Shown one piece after another: positions 1 through 5,355 of a stretch of DNA of 5,355 nucleotides. Numbering within the stretch: position 1 is the first letter of the stretch; each line of letters opens with the position of its first letter. Source of the stretch: Streptococcus oralis (lineage in GTDB: Bacteria; Bacillota; Bacilli; Lactobacillales; Streptococcaceae); the NCBI GenBank assembly GCA_905370255.1, contig CAJPKC010000105.1, positions 1 to 5,355 on the forward strand. Reading direction: 5' to 3'. The position numbers and the translations under genes were made by a program. Under the pieces are notes generated by a model. That model had not been told where the DNA came from. It was given only the letters and a program-made list of their open reading frames with translations, and did no database searches.

Positions 1-1
1 T

Positions 2-430
2 ATTGTAGCTGAGGAAGGGATTCCTCAAAATATCGGATGTCAGGGAGCACTGATTGCCTATTATGGCAGTGAGATAGAATTTCATTATGAAACCGTGCCA
101 CCGCACGGGGATGAGATTTTTTCTGCCAAGTTGCCTTTGTTAGAACTTGAACTGCCCTTTTGGATCTATGGGAGAAATCTCATATTTTTAGACGCTTACT
201 ACCTTTTAGCTGAAACTGTTAAAAAAGGGACTTGGAATCCCATAACCAGTATACTTATCAACATTCATATGGGGAAATACGCCAGCCTAGACCACTGGTA
301 CAATAATATATCTATTGAGCAAGACGGTCTTGAGTTGAAAAATGATTATGATGGACAAGTCATGACTTTGAAAACGGTTGACAAACTTCATTGGTTTGTC
401 CTAGATACCGAATCAGAAGAAAGGAACTAA
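2..430 (+). CDS. Hypothetical protein, C-terminal 142 residues (5' end outside window)
   Basis: The reading frame is open from base 2 to the TAA at 428-430 with no stop, so the gene begins upstream of the window; the GTG at 95 is just an internal valine codon. I do not recognise the family. The visible part is soluble-looking and rich in aromatic residues, with a hydrophobic stretch around the motif FWIYGRNLIFLDAYYLLAE, too interrupted by charge to be a clear membrane helix. The end (LHWFVLDTESEERN) is hydrophilic. The stop lies 2 nt before the ATG of the ankyrin-repeat gene, and the last codons of this gene contain that gene's ribosome binding site, so the two are almost certainly co-transcribed and probably translationally coupled. 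It may be another small accessory or immunity-type protein like its neighbours, but that is inference from position only. Confidence 0.75.
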   Translation: MVAEEGIPQNIGCQGALIAYYGSEIEFHYETVPPHGDEIFSAKLPLLELELPFWIYGRNLIFLDAYYLLAETVKKGTWNPITSILINIHMGKYASLDHWYNNISIEQDGLELKNDYDGQVMTLKTVDKLHWFVLDTESEERN

Positions 431-432
431 AA

Positions 433-1497
433 ATGGCAAAGAAAAGAGTTACATTACCAAAAGAGTTTAAGGATTTAATGGATGAAGGAAATATTGAAGC
501 CCTTAAAGCAGTCTATGATTGTTGTGAATTAACCGCACATGATGGAAGATTTAGCTTATGTACACCACTTCATATGGGAGGAGTCCCGGATGAATTGGTT
601 ATCTGGCTGGTGGAAAAGGGCTTGGATATCAATATCCCTGATTATTATGGAGCGACTCCTTTGTACCGTCAAGCAATCTTGGGGAGAGATACAGTAAAAC
701 TCTTGCTTGAATTGGGGGCAGACATTGGAAAACCTAATACCTATGGTGAGACCCCCCTACATGTAGCAGCTGAGTTTTTCCATCCTAAGACTGTCAAACT
801 TTTGATTGATAAGGGAGCAGATGTCAATGCTAAAAATGATATGGGAAGAACCCCACTAGCTTCAGTCTTGATGGTTTGTCGGGGGATCTATATTGCCCAA
901 ACTGCTGAAATTGCCTCTATGTTACTAGAAGCAGGTGCTAAGAAAACCTCTAAAATGAAGGAAAGAGTTGAGCAAATCGGCAAGGATTTTGAATTTCATC
1001 GAGAAAGTATCCATCCTGACTACATAGAGGCTGCAGATAAAGGATTAACAAAACTATATGAGCTCTTTGATGTCAAGCCTGTAGCCAAACGAATAACCCA
1101 CGATGGAGTTTCTCCGATTCTCGTAAAAGAAGGTAGCTGGGAGGAGCAATATGAGGAACTTTGGTCCTTCTTGATTCCTTCAAGTGGAGCAGCAAAAACT
1201 GTTCAGGGAGAAGTTATCCGTATCCCAGGCAGAGTTCGAGATGAACTGGATCGCAATGGTGGGGCAAACTGGGACAGGGATTACCGCAAGATGCTACAGG
1301 CTATGCCTCACTACCTGTCTTTAGGAAGCTCTCTTTCAGATCAAGAATTGGAAGAAATCAAGCAAGTCATTGCGCAAATCCATAGCAAAGAGAATGATGA
1401 TGAAGCCTGTCTAGACCGTCTCTGCCAATTGGCTCTTGCTTGGATAAAGCAAAATCCTAAACCAATTGACTTAAAAGAACCAAGTTATAATCGTTGA
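433..1497 (+). CDS. Ankyrin-repeat protein with conserved C-terminal domain
   Basis: This is a 354-residue cytoplasmic protein without a signal peptide or membrane segment. Ankyrin repeats occupy roughly residues 40-170: a degenerate one with CTPLH at 43-47, then canonical TPL(H) starts at 75, 107 and 140 (GATPL, GETPLH, GRTPL), with the helix-2 patterns VKLLLELGAD, VKLLIDKGADVNAKN and ASMLLEAGAK. Ankyrin repeats bind partner proteins. Residues about 175-354 form a second domain containing SSGAAKTVQGEVIRIPGR (250-267) and GGANWDRDYRKML (276-288); I recall similar segments in Firmicute hypothetical proteins, function unknown. The start is ATG 433, preceded 7 nt upstream by AAGGA (421-425); the longer frame opening at TTG 391 has no such site and would overlap the previous gene. 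Ankyrin proteins are known as immunity proteins in toxin loci, and the SUKH neighbour supports this, but the partner is unknown. Confidence 0.9.
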   Translation: MAKKRVTLPKEFKDLMDEGNIEALKAVYDCCELTAHDGRFSLCTPLHMGGVPDELVIWLVEKGLDINIPDYYGATPLYRQAILGRDTVKLLLELGADIGKPNTYGETPLHVAAEFFHPKTVKLLIDKGADVNAKNDMGRTPLASVLMVCRGIYIAQTAEIASMLLEAGAKKTSKMKERVEQIGKDFEFHRESIHPDYIEAADKGLTKLYELFDVKPVAKRITHDGVSPILVKEGSWEEQYEELWSFLIPSSGAAKTVQGEVIRIPGRVRDELDRNGGANWDRDYRKMLQAMPHYLSLGSSLSDQELEEIKQVIAQIHSKENDDEACLDRLCQLALAWIKQNPKPIDLKEPSYNR

Positions 1498-1521
1498 AAG
1501 AAATTTTAAGATAGTTAAAAT
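1494..1521 (+). promoter_or_regulatory. Possible internal promoter before the SUKH gene
   Basis: TTGAAA at 1494-1499 (5 of 6 to the -35 consensus) is followed after 16 nt by TAAAAT at 1516-1521 (5 of 6 to the -10 consensus). Transcription would start near 1528, leaving a leader of only about 11 nt before the ATG at 1539. The -35 box overlaps the stop codon of the ankyrin gene. The -10 lies in an A/T-only inverted repeat (ATTTTAA 1503-1509, TTAAAAT 1515-1521). In such A+T-rich sequence a chance match is quite possible. Confidence 0.3.
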
Positions 1522-1538
1522 AAAGAACTCATGGTGAA

Positions 1539-2129
1539 ATGATGCAACTAATTGACCAAGTTAAAAAAATAGAAACTTATATTTGTGAGTATTTTGAAGA
1601 CTGGGATTTGGATGATCCTGTAGAGGAAGGATATCTGGAAGATTATCAGGACATTTCTGGTGCTTCTGAGGAAGAGCTTCAAGCCTTTGAGGAAAGACTT
1701 GGTATTCGTCTACCTAGTGACTTCAAAGAGCTTTATAGCTACAAAAATGGGAGTAAATACTTCTCTATTTTACCTTGTGTGATTGACCAGAGAGAGCTGC
1801 CTTTTTCTCTCATGAGTCTGCAAGAAATTGAGACTTGTAAAAAGTACTTTCAAAATAGAGATGCTCTGTTAACCGAATTTCCCGACTATTTTTCTAGTCA
1901 AGACCTGGAAAATATGCGTGATAGCAGGATTAAGCCCTATCTTTTTAATAAAAAATGGCTTCCTTTTGCCCAGTATTGTGACTCTTGTTATCTTATGCTG
2001 GATTTTGATCCAGACCGAGAGGGTCAGGAAGGGCAGATTATATGCTACATTCATGACCCTGATGAAATTATCTATGTAGCAGAAAGTCTTACGGAGTTGA
2101 TTGAAGAGATAATGGATGAGATCATATGA
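1539..2129 (+). CDS. SMI1/KNR4 (SUKH) family protein, probable immunity-type protein
   Basis: This is a 196-residue acidic cytoplasmic protein. The N-terminal hallmark of the SMI1/KNR4 fold is clear at about residues 41-72: GASEEELQAFEERLGIRLP, then DFKELYSYKNGS. The C-terminal half also matches the family: KKWLPFAQ (138-145), then YLMLDFDPDREGQEGQI (151-167), the usual strand-turn with an L-D-x-D-P motif, and a final acidic helix ESLTELIEEIM. SUKH proteins are widespread in bacteria and many neutralise toxins, often nucleases, delivered by contact-dependent or secreted systems; which toxin this one would counter cannot be read here. An in-frame TAA at 1521 limits the start to ATG 1539 or the adjacent ATG 1542. 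The Shine-Dalgarno sequence is poor (GGTG 1533-1536). Its stop overlaps the next gene by 4 nt. The length is typical for the family. Confidence 0.92.
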   Translation: MMQLIDQVKKIETYICEYFEDWDLDDPVEEGYLEDYQDISGASEEELQAFEERLGIRLPSDFKELYSYKNGSKYFSILPCVIDQRELPFSLMSLQEIETCKKYFQNRDALLTEFPDYFSSQDLENMRDSRIKPYLFNKKWLPFAQYCDSCYLMLDFDPDREGQEGQIICYIHDPDEIIYVAESLTELIEEIMDEII

Positions 2130-2875
2130 ATGGACAAATGTATCAGATAGCCTGTATCGTGGCAGCCGCTAGGAAGGCTTTAAAAAGTGGTAAAGAAATA
2201 TGCTATAAGCCTGAAAAATATACAAATAAGTTGAGCTTTCAAATTTTGCCGTCAGAAAATGGGGAAGCTACAGAACTTTCTGTATCTGATTGGTTTGAAA
2301 ACCTTAAGGAAAAAGGTTTGAAGGATTTACAATTATTTTGTCCTATTTCAGTTGAAGACAGAGGTATTTTAGGCTTCTCTAATACAACACAGAGTGCAAT
2401 TCTCTGTTTTTATAAAGATGGGAAGGCAAGTTATTTCCTACCAAATTGGAAATCTGCTTCCCCAGGCAGGGGCTGGGATGTTACCTACACCGAGTATGAA
2501 TGGGAAAGGCCTTTTCAAGACATTCCCCACTATGAAAATAATATGGAGGAATTTAAGGACGTCTTGGCTCGTATAGAAGGTCTAGCAATTAAAATTGAAT
2601 GTGAGAACTTTGCCAAAGTCTTTCACTCTGCTAGAAACTTTTTGCTAGACCCAGAATCTGGTAAAGGACTGGCAGAACCTCAAATTCCACCGCAACATCT
2701 AAGCATATTTAGAGCTGCAAGTGCAGCGGATGTTTTTGGAGCAATGGGCTCCTGGAATGATGAACCTGGATGGCTGGCACAAGATAAGGGACTGGGTAAA
2801 GTATACGATGAACTTTCGGATCAGTTGCTAAGAAATATTAGATTAGCCATTCTATTTGCCATCAATGAATGGTGA
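2126..2875 (+). CDS. Conserved-looking hypothetical protein coupled to the SUKH gene
   Basis: This is a 249-residue soluble protein of unknown function, without a signal peptide or membrane helix. The ATG at 2126 overlaps the SUKH stop (ATGA, 2126-2129), indicating translational coupling; GGATGAG at 2114-2120 is a plausible but imperfect ribosome binding site. ATG 2138 (residue 5) is an alternative start. Residues about 85-125 look like beta strands with aromatic residues (AILCFYKDGKASYFLPNW). Residues 196-249 form a striking tail: RAASAADVFGAMGSWNDE (196-213), a GLGKVYDELSDQLL segment (222-235), and a final helix ending AINEW. That tail has the Gly/Trp-rich character of a conserved motif, and I have a weak recollection of similar ends in Firmicute hypothetical proteins. 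The close link to a SUKH gene suggests a shared job, perhaps as a second immunity or accessory protein; this is inference. Confidence 0.85.
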   Translation: MNGQMYQIACIVAAARKALKSGKEICYKPEKYTNKLSFQILPSENGEATELSVSDWFENLKEKGLKDLQLFCPISVEDRGILGFSNTTQSAILCFYKDGKASYFLPNWKSASPGRGWDVTYTEYEWERPFQDIPHYENNMEEFKDVLARIEGLAIKIECENFAKVFHSARNFLLDPESGKGLAEPQIPPQHLSIFRAASAADVFGAMGSWNDEPGWLAQDKGLGKVYDELSDQLLRNIRLAILFAINEW

Positions 2876-2880
2876 TTGTT

Positions 2881-3034
2881 TATACTCTTCAAAAATCAAA
2901 TTCAAACCACGTCAGCTTCGCCTTGCCGTATATGTGTTACTGACTTCGTCAGTTCTATCCACAACCTCAAAACGGTGTTTTGAGCAACCTGCGGCTAGCT
3001 TCCTAGTTTGCTCTTTGATTTTCATTGAGTATTA
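2881..3034 (+). repeat. BOX element (boxA-boxB-boxC, one boxB copy)
   Basis: The sequence matches the pneumococcal BOX repeat family. Segmenting by the known module sizes (59, 45 and 50 bp) gives boxA 2881-2939 (with CGTCAGCTTCGCCTTGCCGT), one boxB 2940-2984 and boxC 2985-3034 (with CCTGCGGCTAGCTTCCTAG); the total of 154 bp fits exactly, though module edges may be off by a base or two. Two perfect hairpins are visible: ACTGAC/GTCAGT (2939-2953, TTC loop) and CTCAAAAC/GTTTTGAG (2966-2984, GGT loop). The ends form an imperfect inverted repeat (2882-2900 against 3014-3032, 15 of 19 pairs). BOX elements are non-coding, thought to be mobilised in trans, and can affect expression of neighbours. This one fills the gap between 2126-2875 and 3046-4002 and ends at the latter's ribosome binding site. 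Confidence 0.95.
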
Positions 3035-3039
3035 GGAGG
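3034..3039 (+). promoter_or_regulatory. Ribosome binding site that fixes the start at 3046
   Basis: AGGAGG is a full-strength Shine-Dalgarno sequence 6 nt before ATG 3046. It decides against the in-frame TTG at 3025, which lies inside the BOX element and upstream of this site. Its first base is the last base of the BOX element. Confidence 0.9.
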
Positions 3040-3045
3040 AAGAAA

Positions 3046-4002
3046 ATGAGGAAGCTAAAGTTAAGCCTATTGAACAAATGGGAACTTGACAAGAATTATA
3101 GTATTGTCCTAAGCTCAGCCATGCTACATGATGGTCGAGCCGTTGTCTTGACCAGTGAGAAGGAAGCTTTTAATCGCTACTGTCTGCTTGAAGTATCACC
3201 TTTGGGTGTGAAGGAGATAGATGCTTGGGCTTGTGATCATGTTTGGGAGGAAGAGCCTCTACTATTTACAGATGGACAAAATATTGGCATCATCAAGGCT
3301 GGCAAGGAAATAGTCTATTATACTGGTGATTTTTCTAATCCAGAAATCATTGCCATAAAGGATTCCCAGAGTATACTTCCTAAAAAGGCACAAGAGAGAT
3401 ATTTTCAAATAGTATCAGATAGCGACCAGATACCCGTGTGTTTTGAAGATCAAGTTTATACAAATCAGGCAAGAAACTTTGCCCTTTTAGAATTTGATAG
3501 AGAGAAAAAGCAGGCGAAGTGGACCACTTATTCGCATATTGATAAAAAAGATTTAAACCACCACGACAGGAGCTCAGATGCTTGTCCTAAAATCGATAGC
3601 ATGAAATATTTGCAGCAAGAGCTCTATGCCTTTAGCTCTGGAGAAAGTCAAACCTCCGTCAATAAATGGGGCATGGACTATTATGCTCTTGTTAAAATCT
3701 CTAGTGATGGTCGTATTATCGAAAAGTTATTAGAATCTGAACATTTAAAGGCTTTAGGTAAAAAAGCTGGTGTCAATGGACTCTTTACGGCTTCGCCTTA
3801 TCTTATCTTGAGCCCCCTATTTAAGAATGATGACTGGAAGGGCAAGCAAAAGCTATTTTCTCTGGCAACAAGAGAATTGTGCGATATAGCCTTGCCTAGA
3901 GGAATGAGTAAACATAAGGTTCAAAATATGACAGACAACTTTTGTTTAACCTTCCTGTACGACAGAGGATTAAAAGAACTTGCCCTTTGTCAGATTGACT
4001 AG
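3046..4002 (+). CDS. Hypothetical protein, beta-rich, propeller-like
   Basis: This is a 318-residue cytoplasmic protein; it has no signal peptide, as the N-terminus MRKLKLSLLNKWELDKNYS lacks a hydrophobic core. I do not recognise the family. The sequence is a series of short beta-strand pairs with turns: DGRAVVLTSE (29-38), YCLLEVSPLG (45-54), PLLFTDGQNIGIIKAGKEIV (71-90), FALLEFDREKKQAKWTTY (145-162), YALVKISSDGRIIEKLL (213-229), and a C-terminal strand ending ELALCQID. This repeating pattern of a strand, a turn (often with Asp-Gly) and another strand resembles a beta-propeller, but no WD or Kelch signature is present. The BOX element separates it from the SUKH gene pair and a new promoter follows it, so it may be its own transcription unit or the tail of the upstream operon read through the BOX. 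No function can be assigned. Confidence 0.85.
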   Translation: MRKLKLSLLNKWELDKNYSIVLSSAMLHDGRAVVLTSEKEAFNRYCLLEVSPLGVKEIDAWACDHVWEEEPLLFTDGQNIGIIKAGKEIVYYTGDFSNPEIIAIKDSQSILPKKAQERYFQIVSDSDQIPVCFEDQVYTNQARNFALLEFDREKKQAKWTTYSHIDKKDLNHHDRSSDACPKIDSMKYLQQELYAFSSGESQTSVNKWGMDYYALVKISSDGRIIEKLLESEHLKALGKKAGVNGLFTASPYLILSPLFKNDDWKGKQKLFSLATRELCDIALPRGMSKHKVQNMTDNFCLTFLYDRGLKELALCQID

Positions 4003-4107
4003 GCTGTGAGGCTGAATTTGGGAGCTTTTTATTGATAGGTGCTGATATTTCTTGATTAGTCTACAGAATTTATTTTGAGTTGTTTTCTCGTTAAATTTGA
4101 CCAAGTA
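4003..4107. other. Intergenic stretch upstream of the neopullulanase promoter
   Basis: This A+T-rich stretch has no gene. Near its start, 4008-4028 can form a weak stem (GAGGCT against AGCTTT with two G-U pairs) followed by a short T run, which could be a poor terminator for the preceding gene but is not convincing. A TTGACC at 4097-4102 resembles a -35 box but has no well-placed -10 box. Nothing else is evident. Confidence 0.6.
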
Positions 4108-4136
4108 TTGCAAATCGAATCTTAAAATAGTATACT
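4108..4136 (+). promoter_or_regulatory. Sigma-70 type promoter of the neopullulanase gene
   Basis: TTGCAA at 4108-4113 and TATACT at 4131-4136 are separated by the ideal 17 nt; the hexamers match consensus at 4 and 5 of 6 positions. Transcription would begin near 4143, giving a leader of about 56 nt that contains the operator at 4150-4168. Confidence 0.75.
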
Positions 4137-4149
4137 AGTTCTGTTAGTT

Positions 4150-4168
4150 GTGAAAACGTTTGCGTTTT
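4150..4168 (+). promoter_or_regulatory. LacI-family operator: CcpA cre or MalR-like site
   Basis: The core GAAAACGTTTGC (4152-4163) is a palindrome centred on CG (4157-4158) with one mismatched pair, the pattern bound by LacI-family regulators. Read as TGAAAACGTTTGCG from 4151, it matches the Gram-positive cre consensus for CcpA except near the right end. From memory it also resembles the GCAAACGTTTGC-type operators of streptococcal MalR. Lying about 7-25 nt after the predicted transcription start, it would repress by blocking RNA polymerase. Either regulator makes sense for a maltodextrin enzyme; the sequence alone cannot choose between them. Confidence 0.7.
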
Positions 4169-4198
4169 TGTTGATGATGATTATTTAGGAGACAAGAC

Positions 4199-5355
4199 AT
4201 GGAATTAACAGCCATTTATCATAGACCAGAATCAGAGTATGCTTATCTTTACAAAGAAGGTCAGCTACATATCCGAATTAGAACAAAGAAAAATGATGTC
4301 CAGAAGGTTATCTTACACTATGGAGATCCCTTTATTTTCATTGAGGATAAGTATGAAGCCAAGAAAGAAATGACCAAAGTAACCTCAGATGCCCTATTTG
4401 ACTATTGGCAGGTTACGGTATCGGTTGACTTTGCACGGATTCAGTATCTCTTTGAGCTCCTTGATGAGGAAGGTCAGGGTGTTTTTTACGGTGATAAGGG
4501 TTGCGTAGAACATACTCAAGAAAACTTGGATGCTGATGGAAACGGCTTTAAGCTTCCTTATATTCACGAAATAGACGGATGTCAGGTTCCTGACTGGGTT
4601 TCAAATACCGTTTGGTATCAGATTTTCCCAGAACGATTTGCTAATGGAAATCCTAATTTGACTCCAGATGGAGCTCGAGAGTGGGATGCTGCCATTGCAC
4701 CTAATATTGATGATTTTTTTGGTGGAGATTTACAAGGGATTATTGACCACTTAGACTATCTTAAAGATTTGGGAATCACAGGACTTTACCTATGTCCGAT
4801 TTTTGAAGCTACAACCAATCATAAGTACGACACGACGGATTATTTTGAAATTGACCGTCACTTTGGGGATAAGGAAGTTTTTGCTAATCTAGTCGAGGAA
4901 GCCCATAAACGGGGCATCAAGATTATGCTAGATGCTGTTTTCAATCATATCGGCTACCAGTCTGCCCAATGGCAGGATGTTCTAAAGAATGGAGAAAATT
5001 CCCCTTATAAAGATTGGTTCCATATCCAAGAATTTCCAGTTACTGAGGATAAACTTCAGAATCCAAGACAACTCCCTTATCATACCTTTGCCTTTGCTAG
5101 CTATATGCCTAAGTTGAATACAGCTAATCCGGAGGTTAGGGACTATCTTTTAAGTGTTGCGACCTACTGGATTGAAAATTTTGATATCGATGCTTGGCGC
5201 TTGGACGTTGCCAATGAAATTGACCATCAGTTCTGGAGAGATTTCAGAAAGGCAGTTCTCGCTAAAAAACCTGATTTGTATATCTTAGGTGAAATCTGGC
5301 ATACCTCACAACCTTGGCTACAAGGGGATGAGTTCCATGCTGTCATGAATTACCC
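4199..5355 (+). CDS. Neopullulanase/cyclomaltodextrinase-type alpha-glycosidase (GH13), 3' end missing
   Basis: The first 385 residues of a GH13 enzyme (subfamily 20 type) that hydrolyses alpha-1,4 (and often alpha-1,6) bonds in cyclodextrins, pullulan fragments and maltodextrins. No signal peptide is present, so it should act in the cytoplasm on imported oligosaccharides. Residues about 1-120 fit the N-terminal CBM34-like domain; the (beta/alpha)8 barrel opens with VWYQIFPERFANG (138-150). Visible motifs: DAVFNH (245-250, region I), MPKLN (303-307, region V, diagnostic for this subfamily), DAWRLDVANE (331-340, region II, nucleophile Asp336) and GEIWH (364-368, region III, acid/base Glu365). 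Region IV with the third catalytic Asp lies beyond the window, as do about 200 residues of the usual 580-590. The start ATG follows AGGAG (4187-4191) at 7 nt. It has its own promoter and a CcpA/MalR-like operator. Neopullulanase, cyclomaltodextrinase and maltogenic amylase cannot be separated by sequence here. Confidence 0.95.
   Translation, partial: MELTAIYHRPESEYAYLYKEGQLHIRIRTKKNDVQKVILHYGDPFIFIEDKYEAKKEMTKVTSDALFDYWQVTVSVDFARIQYLFELLDEEGQGVFYGDKGCVEHTQENLDADGNGFKLPYIHEIDGCQVPDWVSNTVWYQIFPERFANGNPNLTPDGAREWDAAIAPNIDDFFGGDLQGIIDHLDYLKDLGITGLYLCPIFEATTNHKYDTTDYFEIDRHFGDKEVFANLVEEAHKRGIKIMLDAVFNHIGYQSAQWQDVLKNGENSPYKDWFHIQEFPVTEDKLQNPRQLPYHTFAFASYMPKLNTANPEVRDYLLSVATYWIENFDIDAWRLDVANEIDHQFWRDFRKAVLAKKPDLYILGEIWHTSQPWLQGDEFHAVMNY

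Noticed and set aside
391..432. Upstream extension of the ankyrin gene to TTG 391
   Set aside because: It would overlap the previous gene by 40 nt and has no ribosome binding site, whereas ATG 433 has AAGGA at 421-425 with 7-nt spacing.
1869..2054. Minus-strand open frame of 61 codons inside the SUKH gene
   Set aside because: It is fully antisense to a gene with clear family motifs, and its protein shows nothing recognisable.
2394..2576. Plus-strand open frame of 60 codons inside 2126-2875
   Set aside because: It is a shifted-frame shadow of the longer, translationally coupled gene and has no support of its own.
2881..3034. BOX hairpins as a small RNA gene, CRISPR-like repeat or attachment site
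   Set aside because: The full A-B-C module order and the length identify a BOX element; there is one boxB copy, no spacer structure and no adjacent integrase or transposase.
3025..3045. Upstream extension of the 3046 gene to TTG 3025
   Set aside because: The TTG lies within the BOX element, and the extension would place the AGGAGG at 3034-3039 inside the coding region.
4008..4030. Possible rho-independent terminator after the 3046-4002 gene
   Set aside because: The stem is only 6 pairs with two G-U pairs and a 9-nt loop, partly overlapping its T run; too weak to call.
4097..4127. Second promoter TTGACC with TTAAAA
   Set aside because: The 19-nt spacing and poor -10 box make it much weaker than TTGCAA-17-TATACT a few bases downstream.

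Overview
The window comes from a low-GC Gram-positive bacterium, most likely a mitis-group Streptococcus (S. mitis, S. oralis or S. pneumoniae type). The strongest evidence is a complete BOX element (boxA-boxB-boxC, about 154 bp) at 2881-3034, a repeat family typical of S. pneumoniae and its close relatives. The A+T-rich coding sequence, AGGAGG-type ribosome binding sites and the neopullulanase gene fit this. Species cannot be fixed from the sequence alone.

Layout: all six genes lie on the + strand. Positions 2-430 hold the 3' end of an unrecognised gene that enters from the left. Two bases later comes an ankyrin-repeat protein (433-1497) with a conserved-looking C-terminal domain. After a 41-nt gap, which contains a possible internal promoter, comes a SMI1/KNR4 (SUKH) family protein (1539-2129). 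It overlaps by 4 nt (ATGA) an unrecognised 249-residue protein (2126-2875). The BOX element fills almost all of the next gap and ends exactly at the Shine-Dalgarno sequence of a 318-residue, beta-strand-rich, propeller-like protein (3046-4002). A 196-nt gap then carries a good sigma-70 promoter (TTGCAA-17-TATACT) and, just downstream of its expected start site, a LacI-family type operator (CcpA cre or MalR-like). This drives a GH13 neopullulanase/cyclomaltodextrinase (4199 to the right edge, truncated after 385 codons).

How the genes fit together: the left half looks like a run of small cytoplasmic accessory proteins. SUKH and ankyrin-repeat proteins are both known among immunity proteins of contact-dependent or secreted polymorphic toxin systems, so an immunity-like cluster is a reasonable hypothesis, but no toxin or secretion gene is visible here. 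The right end is a separate, probably catabolite- or maltose-controlled, alpha-glucan utilisation unit. I see no RNA gene, CRISPR array, insertion sequence or transposase. I found no convincing evidence for a wholly new system; the most open questions are the unrecognised proteins at 2-430, 2126-2875 and 3046-4002.
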